Source: Schistocephalus solidus | Taxonomy: Eukaryota > Platyhelminthes > Cestoda > Diphyllobothriidea > Diphyllobothriidae | Direction of reading: 5' to 3' | Length of the DNA: 64,000 nucleotides | Assembly: GCA_017591395.1 (NCBI GenBank) | Contig: WEDG01002118.1 | Location: 62,001-126,000 of the forward strand | In this document: piece by piece, positions 22,778 through 36,211 of the stretch | How positions within the stretch are numbered: position 1 is the first letter of the stretch | Layout: each line of letters opens with the position of its first letter | Program-made: the position numbers and the translations under genes | Notes under the pieces: generated by a model | Databases searched by the model: none | What the model was told of the DNA's origin: nothing | Seen by the model: the letters and a program-made list of their open reading frames with translations, nothing else

Positions 22778-25700
22778 TTAGATCTCTGATGAATGGCCTT
22801 TTTGAATGAATAAAAACTATTTTCCGGTGAGGAAAAGTTTGAATCAGTGGACAGCACCTCACAAGATAAAACTACATGTCGTTTCTCGGGCCGGGAGTGC
22901 CGTTAAATTACTACACGACTACTACCATATGTAATGGATCATGCCATCAAACACTTCCTGTCATTTGTGAGAAAAAACTGCATTTTATAATTAAAGACGC
23001 CCTGTATGTCAACAGATAGTGACAAAGACATTCACCGTAAATTTTCAACAGACCCCTCTTCAGCGTGCCATCTGAGAGCAAAAGTATTTAATTACATTTC
23101 CTGAAACACCAATGGCACCAGTTTTGATAAATTCTGGTTGAGACAAACTTAACGCAGCAACGAAAATACAGATTATGACCCATAACATGCAAAACGTTGA
23201 CATTGATGAATGCATTTTCATCATATTTTTAAAAAATTTAGTAAATTTCCGAAAACTTCATGGATTTCTGTAACAGAGTGAACCAAAGTGTTTTAAGTGT
23301 ACAGGAAACCATTTCAGGTGCAATGACAAAGACACAATAGGAACTGTAGTAGAACGACTAAAATCGACATATAAATGACATTTGCACTTTAATGTCCTTC
23401 AGGAACGATTGCAATGTACATTTTGGTGCCTGACAAACAGCATCAAAAAGGTATTTTTAACAGTTGGCTGAAATTATTTATGTTTTTCCAGTCTGTGCAA
23501 TGAGTTTGAATTAAGTCACAGGAATAAGGGTCTCATATTAAGATCGCAGTCAGTGACTTACAATTTTGACATCGAATTGTCAGATCAAATGGTAACCAAA
23601 CCATGCCATGTATAGTAAAATGATGTTTCGATAAGTATAACGTGTATGAGCGCGATTATCAGGACGCTTCAACCTATTCTTAAACATAACTGTGCACTTA
23701 GCCATTACGAACAATTTTCTGGAGTGAGGTGCAAAATCACAGGCTCTGTGGGTGGTTCTTAATTCTTTATTTCCAAATTATGAATTGTTTTTGATCGGTA
23801 CTTCCAGTTTTGGAATGCGAAGAGATATATATCTTCTTAAAACAGGAGTTAATAATGCCCGGCTTTCAGTGATGACAATCGATTATCTTAAACGGTAGAC
23901 ACAGTCATATGGGTTTACCAAAAGCTTAAAAATACGATAGATCTTTATAAACACATTTCAAATAAGTTATTTATTGGACACTTTTTCTAAGGCAGATGGT
24001 AAGCATGACAATTCATCGCCAAGAAAAAGTACTTCAACAACAAAAGTCAGCAATTAGTATGGCTTTGATCAATTTAAAGCGCTTTTTCTTAAACATAAGC
24101 TGATCAATATTGCAAAAAATGCAAATCCTCTGGCCCTTCCGTTCTACCTTTAGGCATTTTGGGAAACTACAGACGAATCTCCAGGTCATGAAATGTAAAC
24201 CAAACTTACAAATTCTTTTTCAATTCACCTAACTTACTAACACGTTCACAAGTACACAGCATGATGCAGCCAAATCTGTCAATATTTTTCTTTAACGCTA
24301 GATGTCGACGTTTGAACACAGTCAAACTATAAAAAGCGATTTTATACCTACATTTACTTTGTATCATTGGTTTTCGGTACATTTATATATTTAAATTTAT
24401 TTTATAGTAACTAAACACAAAATTCTCTTCGCCATACCCATCTGGTAGAAATTTACACCATTTTTGAACGTTAATATTTAAAAAAAGTGTTTAAAAACTT
24501 TTTGTATTTGGATAATGTATAAACTACGAATCGTGCATTCATAATGCATTTTATTCGTTAATTTAATAAAGTTGCCATTACACTATGAGGCATGATACAC
24601 AGTCATCTTAAAATTTAATGATAAACGGTTTAACCTATTCCTCATTGCCTCAATAACTTCGGGAATTTATTATAAGTCGTGTTTGGAGTATGTGGTTTTT
24701 AAACTTTACAGGTATTAAACTGCAAACTTATTCGGTTAACTGAACATTTTTGAAATAAAAAACCCTTTTCTTCACGAATAACAATTTCAGAAGGACGTTA
24801 TTGTCTGCAAAATAAGTAAAAGAAAGAATATTTTTGTGCATCGGTGGCATCATAAAATAAATGTAAAATGTAAACAACTTTAATTAGTTGTTTTTTACCA
24901 AAGTGCAGTAAGCGCAGTCCATTGAAAACCTCGTTCAAAAGCCTATATATTCAGGTAACTGAAATATTCCGGGATTCGGCTGTCAAGTAATGAATACCAA
25001 TGACCTTCTTAAGTAATTTATTCGAATGTTAAACACATTTCAGGATACTTGTTTCATTAAATGAGTAAGGGAATATACTCTTTATCGTGCAATCTATCTT
25101 AAAAATTATTCAGGTTTATTATGGCTTTGTGGGGAGTTAAAGCCTTGAAACTTACAAGAGTAAATTTAAAAAGCAGAATAAATGGTGCAACATTTAAAAA
25201 AAGTTTTTAAAGTTATTAGAATGTTCTAAAGCAACATAGCACATGTCTGTTTTGTTAAAATTGATTAAAGCCTACGTTTTGTCAACAAAACGCACTTTCC
25301 TTCACCTTGCTGAACCTGATTAACCTTTCAAAAATCCAATGTTAATGCGTCACACGTTGCACCTGATTAAGCTTACGTAGGTAAGATAGTAACGTTGTGA
25401 CTAAAAATTTGCAACGTCAAATTAACGGCCACACTTGTAAAGCTTTTGGCTGATTAAATTGTTTGTGAACATACTAGGAACGCATAAAGTATATTTTCTG
25501 AAATAAGCGGGATGCATTTATGAAAACAATTTAGCTCTGGAGTTACTGAGTGGTTATCTTAACATGTTCATTCACCATGTTTCATGCAATGTGTCACATA
25601 CTTTTTGTGCTATCGAAAAAAAGTCAGTTAAACTACACATCAGAGTGCTTCTTTTGCGCCCTTTTTCAGTGTATTTATCATTGAGTTTCCTGTTCTTAAA

Positions 25701-28700
25701 AATGGATTCTTTGAGGAAGAAACAAAATAGACCATATTTTAATTACCTCCAATTTTAATGCTCCTTGAGGTGCTGAGATAAAATAGAGGAAAAAATTAGC
25801 CAATGGTATGCGATGGAGTAGTTTTGGAACTTGTGTGAAACGGCTTAACTTTTGTGTACGAACCATGTATACAGAGCCTTGCACGCGACGCCAGGCAATG
25901 CACTTCACTTCTCCTTAGGTGCCGAGCTTCTGCTGCGTCCATATATATTTGCTGAAACAATCTTGACTTTGTTAGGGAGTAAGGAAACATGAAGAGGGCA
26001 GATTAACGACTGCATACAGTAAAATTTCGTTGAATTTTGAATTAATGTTCAATGAGTATGCACTTATTAAAAGTGACCAACCGTGAACATATCAGAAAAG
26101 ATAAGGATCAATTTATCACTTTGATAAATCTTGTAAATGTCTTCATTAAGTTTTCGTTATACGTTCATTTCACACATTGTAACCCCTTACCTATGTCATG
26201 CAACTAAATTATTAAATTCTGGATAACATTTTCTATCCACTTCATTCGAATATTATTGCTATCAAGTTTTTCCCTCCCATAGGCTGATGCTGCCAGCATA
26301 TCCCCTGCCGTATAACAGCATATAAGTGATTCGTATTGCAATTTCTGGCACGATACCATACGTGCAGAGACGGAAATACTGAAGCTGAACACTAAGTCGT
26401 CTACCTAATGCATGTTCATTTGTATGTACCTCTACTAACTTTTGTGTGATTTATTCATTTAAAAGCAGGTCACGGTTAATGGAGCCATTTTATGTATGAT
26501 ACGTTGGACATGAAATGTATTCCTTCGTACATCTCATAACGTATTTTCCAATTGTTGGGTTTTTATTTAAATGCGAAAATACAACGGTGCGAAAATGCTC
26601 TTGCCTATAACTTCTGAGTATTATAGTTATCTCAGATTCGCTTTCCATGGGGAGGGTTAAACCATTCTATTTAAACCTAAAGATGTTTGTCTTTTTCTGA
26701 AACACAATTCATGTCGCAGAACATTATGGATTTACATATGAACTAATAATCAGAAACATATATCTCAAATGGCGTTTTTTTAACTATTGCATTCTCATTG
26801 CGAACATACAGCCCCTGTATGTGTGATGGTTACTAGACTGGACTGGTGCTGTCAGACAGTCAAAAATCTTCCCCCTTATGGCAATTTACCCTCTCGTTTC
26901 AGCATCTCACATATTTTCGAATTATCGCTAGTGCTCCAAAACTACGGTTTGACTGCGTATTTTTTAAAAGCAAACTCAGAACACCATTTACTTGGTTCAG
27001 AATTAATAACAGGCGCGAGCGTACTTAAGTTTATTCCAGAAAATGTTGGTTATTCTGTTTAAGAGCATTCTTCGAGGCCAGCAAAATGTTTAGACAAAAA
27101 CAATTCGCCAATAAACTAGTGCAGAAATGTGTCCCCTTACGTACATTACGTCAACTCCAGAGCCATTTTTTATGCGTTCTTAACCCAAAAGGCTTTAAAT
27201 AACAATTACGTTGCTTGAAATTGTTTTTAATTTACATTTCAAAATAACGTGGTGTGCAGCAGGGCGAATGATGATATATATATTTGACAATTATAACTGT
27301 AATGTTCAGAAAACTAATAGAAATCAATTTGTGGATGAGCTTGAATTTTGATTTGAAAAATGATTTGGCAGATTCCATTTGAAGCATTAAACTCGTTAAA
27401 ATTCCCCAGACCCTTATTGTGGCTCCCACAAGGGACAAACTGCAATGCATGAACTATCAGACAGACGGAAAGTATATGAGTAATAAAGAAAGCCGCTATT
27501 TTCACTGGAGTCATGTCTTCTGAAATATTATTTGAAATACCTAGTACCAAGTTCTGCTAACTAAGATCTTAACGTGTGTAGAAAGAAAAACCAAACTCTA
27601 TTTATGTAGGTACACCATATCAGGAAATGCAATGCCATGATGGGATTTTGCGGCTATCAAGAACTGGATAACCCTCATTGGGCTATGTTTAAGTTAAAAG
27701 GAAATTTGTCGGACTTGGATGCCAAGTGAGTTGTTTAACAAATGGTAAAGGTTTCCGGAGAATAAGCCAATACAGTCAAGTCAACCGTATAAGCGTAACA
27801 CACAAAATGTGATCCATAAATGTCAAACAAACCTGATAACATCAACATGCAAGGAAAAATAGCTCGATAGCTTGAGTAAGAGTAGTCAATGTACTCAGAC
27901 GTCGGTTCTGTACAGGATCAAGTGAGGTCAGTGGTAGGGTGAAATAAAGAAGACATTAGGTGGTTGTTGAATATCGCATGTTCCCTCTCGGATCTCTACT
28001 GAACCTGACAGACAATGTGAAGTTTTAATCTTTTGCATGGAGGTGGCCTTCATTCGCCCAAATATTCGCTGTGACTGTCACCTTAGTGCACTGAGCAGAA
28101 CTTATTTTCAGAGTCCAAAGATGGAAGGCAGAAAATGTTGCAAAAACATCAGACAACAAAATGTTTTTAAAGACATTATTTCCGTTTAACTAGGGCAATT
28201 GATCGTTGTTATAGTCTGGTTCGTTTGCCCAATGTACTTCTGCACTCATTTGCCATAATATGGAGTTTAAAACATACCAGATGAATTTTGATAACAGCTA
28301 ATTGCCATAATAATTCAAGTTTAAATTGCTAAGGTTATGACCTGAAATGCGATCGGAATCGCTAATAAGCCACCACTGACAGTCCGACGGCAACTCCTGC
28401 ATCTAATGCATCCAAATACTAACGGGTACAAATTCTTGGTCGTTTGCAGGAAGGAACACAATTGATGACATGGTTGTTCAGTAAGGGCAACTGACGACCG
28501 AGTTCAAATAAGAATGTTTAAACGCAGGTTGGCAGCGATACAGGAGGATACAATTACCTTGAAGGTCATTTAGTTCTCCTCACTGTAACACCTAATTGCT
28601 GATGATCACGGGGGGATTTTTGCTCAAGTAGGTAATTTGATTTTGTGAAGTTCACATTCAACTGATATACAGCGATCCATGGATAAAGTGGTTCGCAGGT

Positions 28701-30949
28701 TGACCATCCAACTGCAACTTTGTTAAAAGCCATTGCTTGTGAAGATATGTCTAGTATTTTACCAAATAAAAGACGTACATGAGATTTCAAAACATATGTT
28801 AAATAAGGCAGCTGCTTTCAGATTTTCTACTTGACTTTTATCTCATATAAGCTGACAGGCAAACAAAGTATTGATGTTTTTATTAATCTATTAAATAAGC
28901 ATTACAAGTAGAAAAATGTAAAATAATTCATTAAGATTATTTTCTACTACAGAAATAGTATTTTAAAAATAGGCGGACTCATGTAGCTGCACGGATTCTC
29001 CTTATAATCCCACCTATTTTATCTGAAGCCTACAATTGCGTTGGGAACAATATTATACCATAACATAAAACCCAAATCAATAATGATTTAGCTTCCTATG
29101 CAAGCACGTATGTGTACGAGTGGTAGAAGATGGAAATTTACGATCGGAACTCATGCAAGGAGGGCGGAAAATGCGCATAAAATAACCCCCTATTCCCAGG
29201 AACTCAACCAGCACCATAAAGCCTGGATGCAGATTAAACTTCATGAAGGCTCAAATATGTTAAAGAGCAGTTGTTAATTCAGCAAAGGTCATAAAAGGGC
29301 CTTCTCCGTTTCAAATTTAAAGTTGCGATGTTCACAAAATATGCACATGGGATAACTCTTGCGTACAGAATCGATGGGATGAAATTACATTTTACTCTCA
29401 ATAGCCATTTATGAAACATCCGGCTTCCGTGACAGGCTTTAAACACATAAAAATAAAGGCGAGGCTTGAAAAGGGCATTCTCAACTACAATTTGGACTAT
29501 AAGGCACCGATCAAAGACAGCGAGGTTACACGAATAAAGTTCTAGTTACCCGAAAAACTAACTGCAGTGTATGGTATTCACAATTCTGATACAAAAACAG
29601 TAATGTGTCCTTCTGTGGAGCTTTATTTCTTAAATGTGTTGTTGTATTTTTCAAGCATAAGGATGAACCGCGGATGCAGTTTTTCTTTTAGTATGCCTAT
29701 AAATACAATGGTTTTTTCGATCAAAATGCTTCTATTATTAACTTTAAAAAGGCACATGACCTTCAGATGTACACATGTGTGTTTTATTATAATAATCGCC
29801 CTAAAGGAAGCATTGAAGGGGAACCCAAAAAAACGCAATGAATTCATTTTATTTGTTTAACAAGATAACATAATAGCAAAACAATCATCTTCAATGAAAG
29901 GCTATGCACCTCTCCCAAGGGCTATTCAAAATTTTCGAACACTTCCTTTGTTCGTCTGAAGTTATGCTACTATGTGTCTCCAGCCGATATTTTCTTTACC
30001 CTGTATTGGTTCCGAAAACGCTTTTCCTAAAGAATTCTCTTATGATTTTTGGGAATTTGAACATGCTAGAGTGTAGGTCGGACGCCAAAGAGTGGCGGGG
30101 CTGAAAAAGCATAATCATGTTGTTCTTATCAAAAGCAAATTGATGATTGAACGCTTTGAATGCATTCGCGTGGTTCCTTGGTCACCAAACTTCAAACAAC
30201 AATGTTAAACATTGCCTCACACAATGGCTTCAATAACTTGCAGATAGTAAAAGCTATTCACTGTGCTGTTATGTGGAATAGATTAACTCGAAAGACTTTT
30301 TGGTGTTGAAAAAAGTAACAAATCCTTGAAGCCTTAGGCCTTATATTTTTTCATCGCAAAATCATCAAGAGCGTTGGAAGGAGATGTCAAATAATACTTT
30401 TTCTGTTCATTGCGATCTTTCTTCATGGATGCGAATGAGCAGAGTTCCTAGTAAATGCACCTAGTGGAGGAATGCAGTAGTGCCAACTCACTTTCCCACA
30501 AAAGATTATATCGGTTTGTTTGGGTAACTCCGTATCTAAGATACATTCTGTCTATTTAATGTCTTTTTTCTTTCCGAATGTTCCGAATCGCCTTTAAACA
30601 TGTCCTACCACGTCCAAAACGTATAGCTGAGGTAAAGAATTTAATAACGTGCATGCCAGACAGGTGAGAAATATATTTTAAGTTCATGCAACAGATCTAG
30701 TAAAAATTCTTACACAAGAATAAAGTGTTGAATATATTTGCATCCCTTAAGTAAAAGGCAATTTTAGCCATGCCGAAACATTAAAAAATGTTAATTCCTT
30801 GCTATGTGTCACTTGCAAGGAACATGCTCTAATGCATGATAACAGAACTGTTTTACAAAATGAAAACCAACCTATCCGCTCTTCAATCTTTAGTCAGCAA
30901 AAAGAGTTCGGTTGGAAAAGGAGTGGGAGACGCTATTTCTGAACAGCAT
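22778..30949. other. Long gene-free AT-rich stretch
   Basis: More than 8 kb without a convincing gene, RNA or family-assignable repeat. The longest open frames (26787-27062 +, 29567-29860 +) are under 100 codons with no protein-like motif. It may be intron or intergenic sequence. Confidence 0.5.
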
Positions 30950-31082
30950 CACTGAAAAAGAAAAGGGAACCTGGACTGGCAATTTCTGGTTTATTAAGCA
31001 GCCATATCTGAACCTAAGGCTCGTACTGGTGACTTATTTCTTAAAAGTCCAACAAGCTAACTCACTGCGCGACTTGCCCACT
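30950..31082 (-). repeat. SINE-like repeat, minus-strand copy
   Basis: On the minus strand: GTGGGCAAGTCGCGCAGTGA (A-box-like), a TTAAGAAATAAGTCACC linker, then GGCTGCTTAATAAACCAGAA and ATTGCCAGTCCAGGTTCCC with CTTTTCTTTTTC. This is the same order as the other copies (TTATAAGTCAGAAATGGCCA, CATTCCAGTCTCCC, CTTTG). It is shorter between head and tail than the 22.3 kb copy. Confidence 0.55.
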
Positions 31083-33042
31083 TCCCTATAGCTATTTTTT
31101 GCAGATTTTCGACAAGCATGCTATTCGCCCTGTCACCGTGGCTGTTAGATAGCACGTAACTGTTTGGCCGGAATTCCGAACGTAATGTGTCCTGATCACT
31201 ACACATGATTGCTTTTATATCAAGTTAAGATGCATAGATCATGCTATTTCCTGTTTTGAAGGTGAAATTAAAAATATGTTCAAGTAGATATTTAGGCAGG
31301 AATAGGTCTTCCGGTGACTTCCTTCATACCGTTTCATCCAACATTGATTGCAGCCATACCTTTTAAATATTTTGTCATAAGTGCATAATCAATAGTTGTG
31401 CAAATCAGTGTCGCAATCGTGGACCACAAAATTGTTTTGATAAACTCCTCACGATACGATCATTCGAAGGAGCAGATTCCGTAGATTAATAGAAGTGTTA
31501 CCGTTCTCTTATTTAAATTGTATCGTTATGTAGTTGGTGACGAACATGACCGACATAGAAGACTATTCCTTTCTTGTGCACTACCGATGAGCACAAAGCT
31601 TGTACACAACGAAGTTACTATACAAAAGTGTTTAATATCTAACCACTCATTGTGGATAACTAATTAAATATTCAACTACACCCTCAACGAAATATTTGTA
31701 CGTAAAAAGCATCTTAGTTCCCGATCCGAGCATTATTTATGCCCGAGTCCACGCCGAAAATAAATGATCCCACTTATGATTCTCGTTAGTCAGGTTATGT
31801 GGATCAAACTACTTGGAAAATCACGCCTTTTCAAATCTCTGCAGATTATTGAATGATCGCAGCGTGTTAATGAATTTCCCAAGTCAGTATATATGGATTG
31901 CTCTATAATCTTAGCAAGTTCCACAGAATCAAATCCTTTTATCGAACTTAAATGGATCTGTCGACAAACTAAATATCTTATTTGTAAAGAAAGAACGTAC
32001 TTAATCAGTCAAAATATTGAGCTGCCCATACGTTATGCTAGTAAACATGAATGATACCTTTGCTAATGGGTTCCTTTATATGAGTAAAATAGGGTTAAGG
32101 TTGAAAGGAGTGTTGCCCTTTACTGCTACACAGCTTGCGCGACACATAAATAATATGATCGGATGGATCGCTGGAAGGTAAAAATGGATTTTATCAAATA
32201 AATCCAATCCCACAAATAAACATGATGACTTTACTAATTGGAGAAATGAAGACTTGCTTCATGTCGTTTATTCCACGGTATCCTTCAGTCGCTGGTCCTA
32301 CATTTGGCCTTCATATCGCGGCCGATGTCAAGAAAGTGTGGTTGTTATCATGGTCCCTTATTATACATATTTTAGTTAACCCAATGATAGGTTTGTGCAG
32401 TTTCGTAGCATTGCAGGTAATCTGTTTATTTCTGTATATGACTAGTGCCCCTAACCATTAGAAAATTGCGAATCTGACAGTTTTCCATTGCATCTGCTCG
32501 CATGTTTGGTGAGGTTCATCCAGAAACTTGAATTGGTACTTCAACGTGATAAAAACTCAACACAGATTCAATATGCAGACTTGTCCAGGCTAAACCGCGG
32601 TGTTTACCAGACAGACGTATAATCTACCTCAAAACTGGTCTCTCTGGACGTCTGCGAGCCACCGGAACGTAAATTTGAATTAAGAGACCGCTGGTTGTGG
32701 CGTCAGTTTGTTCTGTCAATTTATGAGCAGAAGGACTGGTGGTTATAACACCATGTTGAGGTTGCGTACGCTGAGCATACTGAAAAATCCGCAGGCGATA
32801 AGGCAGAAACTTAGAACTGTGGGTATCCTCCTGTCCGCTGCTGCCTATTCATGCATCAAATCCTCGCAAACAATGCGTGACCTATCTCATGAAAAGAGCC
32901 GAAAGTTTCAAATGACTCATAATCAGTCGCAAATTAGCAAATAAACACCCGTTCAAAAGCTTTGAAATAAAAATAAGCAACCCGATGCGAATCAAACATT
33001 TAAAAAAATTACATAAATTAATATTGCTTTAAGAAGAAATAC
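31083..33042. other. Anonymous AT-rich sequence
   Basis: Nothing recognisable. The small open frames at 32222-32461 and 32708-32944 (+) have no family features. Confidence 0.4.
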
Positions 33043-33052
33043 CAACCCTTTT
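33043..33052. repeat. Possible target-site duplication, left copy
   Basis: CAACCCTTTT immediately outside the left arm of PLE B. The identical 10-mer is at 36241-36250. The match is exact, but the sequence is simple enough that chance is possible. Confidence 0.45.
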
Positions 33053-33979
33053 AAAGCAGACGTATACAGAAGAATTTATTGGTACCAAGACATTTCGTGA
33101 CGGCTTATCAACTGCAACCCGTCTTTGCATAACACAGTTAACGAATGAAAATGGACAGCAGTTTGAATTAACAGAAAATCAATACATAACAGCAAGGTCC
33201 AGTGCACAACATAAAAAACTTCAGGAAAGAAAATGTGGGGGAGAAGCTTTGACAACTAAAACCATGAAGCATCTAGGGTGAAAATCACCAGTGCAACTGT
33301 AGATTGATCACGTGGTCTAGTTGCTTACAAATATTGGGTTTAATCCCTACGTATATACGCTGCTTCCAAGTAGCGCAAAGTTCGAGTTGTTCGTGCCCGA
33401 ACAAGTACTCGGAAAGCTGTTTTGAGGTCTACATAGTGACCACTGTCTAGTATATGTTTAGTAATCGAAGAATGTTGTACTTTATTTTCTTGTTCAAACA
33501 ACCAATTTGGTAAATGGTCAGCAGCTCTGATTGCTAATTGCCTTTGTATTTGCCCAATGTACTTGCATCGACAAGTGCACGTGAATTCATAAACACAATT
33601 TGGGGTGGCGTGCAATGGCAAGGCATCCTTTGGATGGTTGATTGACAGGCTTCTAGTACGATTGATAAAGATGAGCTAAGCTGCATTGTATGTTCTTCTA
33701 ATGGTGCAGCATATTCGTCGCTTGATGGTATTAGAAATATTGTCACCCTTAAAGGCTAAGTATATGCTAACGGGCTTTTTTGGAACTGAATGCTCCACCA
33801 CTTTTGGTCGTAAGGTGTTGCTTTATTTTTTAATGAAACGTGCAGGATAATTACAGTTAAGTAAGACCGATTTTATGCAGGCAATTTCTGTTTCTAGAGT
33901 TTCACTAAAGCAAATATTTCTCGCCCTTTTAAAAGGTGTTTGTACCAGATTTCGTTTCCAATGTACTGGTACAAAGCTT
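33053..33979 (-). repeat. PLE B left arm (inverted repeat)
   Basis: It contains, on the minus strand, the end of the RT region (VHWKRNL-QTPFKRARNICF), the linker, the GIY-YIG domain and the 3' end. The end carries TGATAAG, then CACGAAATGTC, then the palindrome TTGGTACCAA and AATAAA. It matches the right arm over the full length with scattered differences. Confidence 0.9.
33340..33621 (-). pseudogene. PLE B GIY-YIG endonuclease, left-arm copy
   Basis: The 93-codon open frame reads CVYEFTCTCRCKYIGQIQRQ (the GIY-YIG core with cysteines), then HLPNWLFEQENK, SSITKHILDSGHYVDLKTAF, RVLVRARTTRTLR and YLEAAYIRRD. It keeps the YIGQ box, an Arg in RQLAIRAADH and the Glu in YLEAAYI. It ends in a stop where the right-arm copy continues into a different C-terminus. 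An upstream frameshift separates it from the linker (LSSSLSIVLEACQ in another frame). The domain is intact but not joined to the RT. Confidence 0.85.
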
Positions 33980-34092
33980 TTAAAGTGTAAGTATTGCCCT
34001 TTCCAAGTTTATTTGTGGAAGACATAGCGCCTTATTGAGCCATCATCCTCTCTGAACATGAGGACGTCTAGGAAAGGAAGCGTGTTGCTCTC

Positions 34093-35325
34093 TTACATGT
34101 TCATTGTAAATTTTATCTTTTGATGCAATGTATTCATGGTATAAAGAAGGTCTACGGCGTCTTTCTTGTTATCAACAATCGCAAATATATCATCAACGTA
34201 TCTTCTGTATAATGTTGTCATCTTCAATTTGGAGGAAACCGTTTCTTCTAAATGACCCATAAAAACATCGGCGTAGGTTGGTCCGAGTGGACTTCCCATT
34301 GCGACTCCATCAATTTGTCTATAGAGTTGCCCATTAAACAGCAGTTGAACATTTTTGCTGCAAAGTGTCAACAATGCACTTAGTACTTCGGGCAACAGAC
34401 GGGTTTTTCGCCGCATGGGCGCATATAACATCTATTGTTTCATCTAATGGTACATTTATTAATAACTATTCCACGTCCGATGAAATCATACATTTGCCGG
34501 CGACGTTAAGCGCTTAATTTCTTCAATTGAATGAAAACTGTCTTTTGTGGTATAAGTGGAAAACATTTTTCGAATTGGTTGTAGCTCCATTACAAGCCAT
34601 TTAGCTAGTCTTTGTTGAGGTGCATTAGACATTGAGAGAATTGGCCGTAGAGGTATATCCTTCTTATGTGTTTTGGGTAATCCATATAATCTGGGGATAT
34701 TTGAACCCTTTGGTTTTACGCAGAGCGTGGTATTAGTATCAATCAGGTTTTTGTCCAACAACTGTTTAACCATTTTCCAAACTGATTTCTCCAGTGCTTT
34801 AGTTTCATCTTTCCCTGATGTCTCTAGGCGAAATTTACCTTGGTCATTTAAAAAATATTCCATTTTTCTCACATAGTCCTTTCGGTTGAGGATAATAACC
34901 CCGTGACCTTTGTCAGGCTTGGCGATTATTATTTGTTTATGATGTTTCAATGCGGAAAGGGCAGCCAAGTTTTCTTTGGTTAGAGGTGTCAGTTGTGTTA
35001 AAGGAGCTTTACGCTACTGATGAGCAATGTTCACAAATTTTGCTTTCAACAGGCCAACGTCGTCAATGGATCTGGGTACTAGGTCAGCTAGTTGACAATT
35101 CAATTCTTCAAACTGGGCCTCAATTTCAACTGGGATTATTCTCCTGTTCGGCACACAAAAGTCGAGTCCGAGTGATAAAGCTTCTGATTGTAGCTTATTA
35201 CGTTTAATGTCTGATAGATTGAGAATAACTTCATCAATGTTCAGAGGAAAATTTTCGTCCGTAGGCCTCTTGCATATAGACTTCCTTTGTACCAATACAA
35301 TGGAAACGAAATCTGGTCCATACAC
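34093..35325 (-). pseudogene. PLE B reverse transcriptase, lightly damaged
   Basis: Three open stretches lie in the same frame: 35325-35014, 34968-34486 and 34431-34093. The N-terminal part reads NLSDIKRNKLQSEALSLGL and FEELNCQLADLVPRS. After one TAG, the finger motifs IIIAKPDKGHGVIILNR and IPRLYGLPKTHKKDIPLRP appear. The palm has QIDGVAMGSPLGPTYADVF and RRYVDDIF, with the catalytic YVDD box intact. Downstream, LPFLDVLMF continues past another stop. Between 34486 and 34360 the frame is lost: the expected DETIDVICAHAAKNPS text lies in another frame, so at least two indels are present. The protein would not be full length. Confidence 0.85.
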
Positions 35326-36211
35326 CTTTTAAAAGGGCGAGAAATATTTGCTTTAGTGAAACTCTAGAAACAGAAATTTTCCTGCATAAAATCAGCCTTA
35401 CTTCCCTGTGGATATCCTGCACGTTTCATTTAAAACTAAAACAACAGCTTACGACCAAATGTGGTGGAGCATTCATTTCCAAAAAAGCCCGTTAGTATAT
35501 ACTAACCCTTTAAGGGTGACAATATTTATAAACGATCAAGCGACGATTATGCTGCACCATTGGAAGAACAGACAATGCAGCTCAGCTCTTCTTTATCAAT
35601 CGTACTAGAAGCCTGCCAATCAACCATCCAAAGGATGCCTTGCCATTGCACGCCACCCCAAATTGTGTTTATGAATTCACGTGCACTTGTGGATGCAAGT
35701 ACATTGGGCAAACACAAAGGCAATTAGCAACCAGAGCCGCTGACCATTTACCTAATTGGTTGTTTAAAAAAGAAAACAAGGTGCCACATTCTTCGATTAC
35801 TAAACATATACTAGACAGTGGTCACTATGTAGACCTCAAAACAGCTTTTCCGAGTACTTGTTTCGGGCACGAACAACTCGGACTTCGCGCTACTTGGAAG
35901 CAGCGTATATACGTAGGGAGAAACCTAATCTTTGTAAGCAACTAGAACACGTGATCAATCTACAATTGCCCTGGTGATTTTCACCCTAGATGCTTCATGA
36001 TTTTAGTTGTCTAAGCTTCTCCCCCACATTTTCTTTTCTAAAGTTTTTTACGTTGAGCACTGAACCTTGCTGTTATGTATTGATTTTCTGTTAATTCAAC
36101 CTGCTATCCATTTTCATTCGGTACCTGTGTTATGCAAAGACGGGTTGCAGTTAATAAGCCGTCACGAAATGTCTTGGTACCAATAAATCCTACTGTATAC
36201 GCCTGCTTTCA
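35285..36211 (+). repeat. PLE B right arm (inverted repeat)
   Basis: The plus strand from TTGTACCAATACAATGG to the CTGCTTTC end repeats the left arm in inverted orientation at equal length. It begins inside the RT C-terminal region, so it is a 5'-truncated copy of the element's 3' part. The near-equal length of the arms implies few indels. Confidence 0.9.
35640..35945 (+). pseudogene. PLE B GIY-YIG endonuclease, inverted right-arm copy
   Basis: The plus-strand open frame encodes the same domain as the left arm. Its core is closer to the family text (CTCGCKYIGQTQRQLATR rather than CRCKYIGQIQRQLAIR). After DLKTAFPSTCF a frameshift replaces the conserved RVLVRA-TTRTLRYLEAAY region with unrelated residues. 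That removes the catalytic Glu segment from this frame, although its DNA (CTACTTGGAAGCAGCGTATA) is still present. It lies upstream of and opposite to the RT, so it cannot be translated with it. Confidence 0.82.

Noticed and set aside
34673..35207. Plus-strand frames opposite the PLE B reverse transcriptase
   Set aside because: They are antisense to recognisable RT text and have no motif of their own.
33053..36211. DNA transposon with long terminal inverted repeats
   Set aside because: The arms encode part of a GIY-YIG/RT element and the middle encodes the RT, which fits a PLE with an inverted pLTR and not a transposase-based element.
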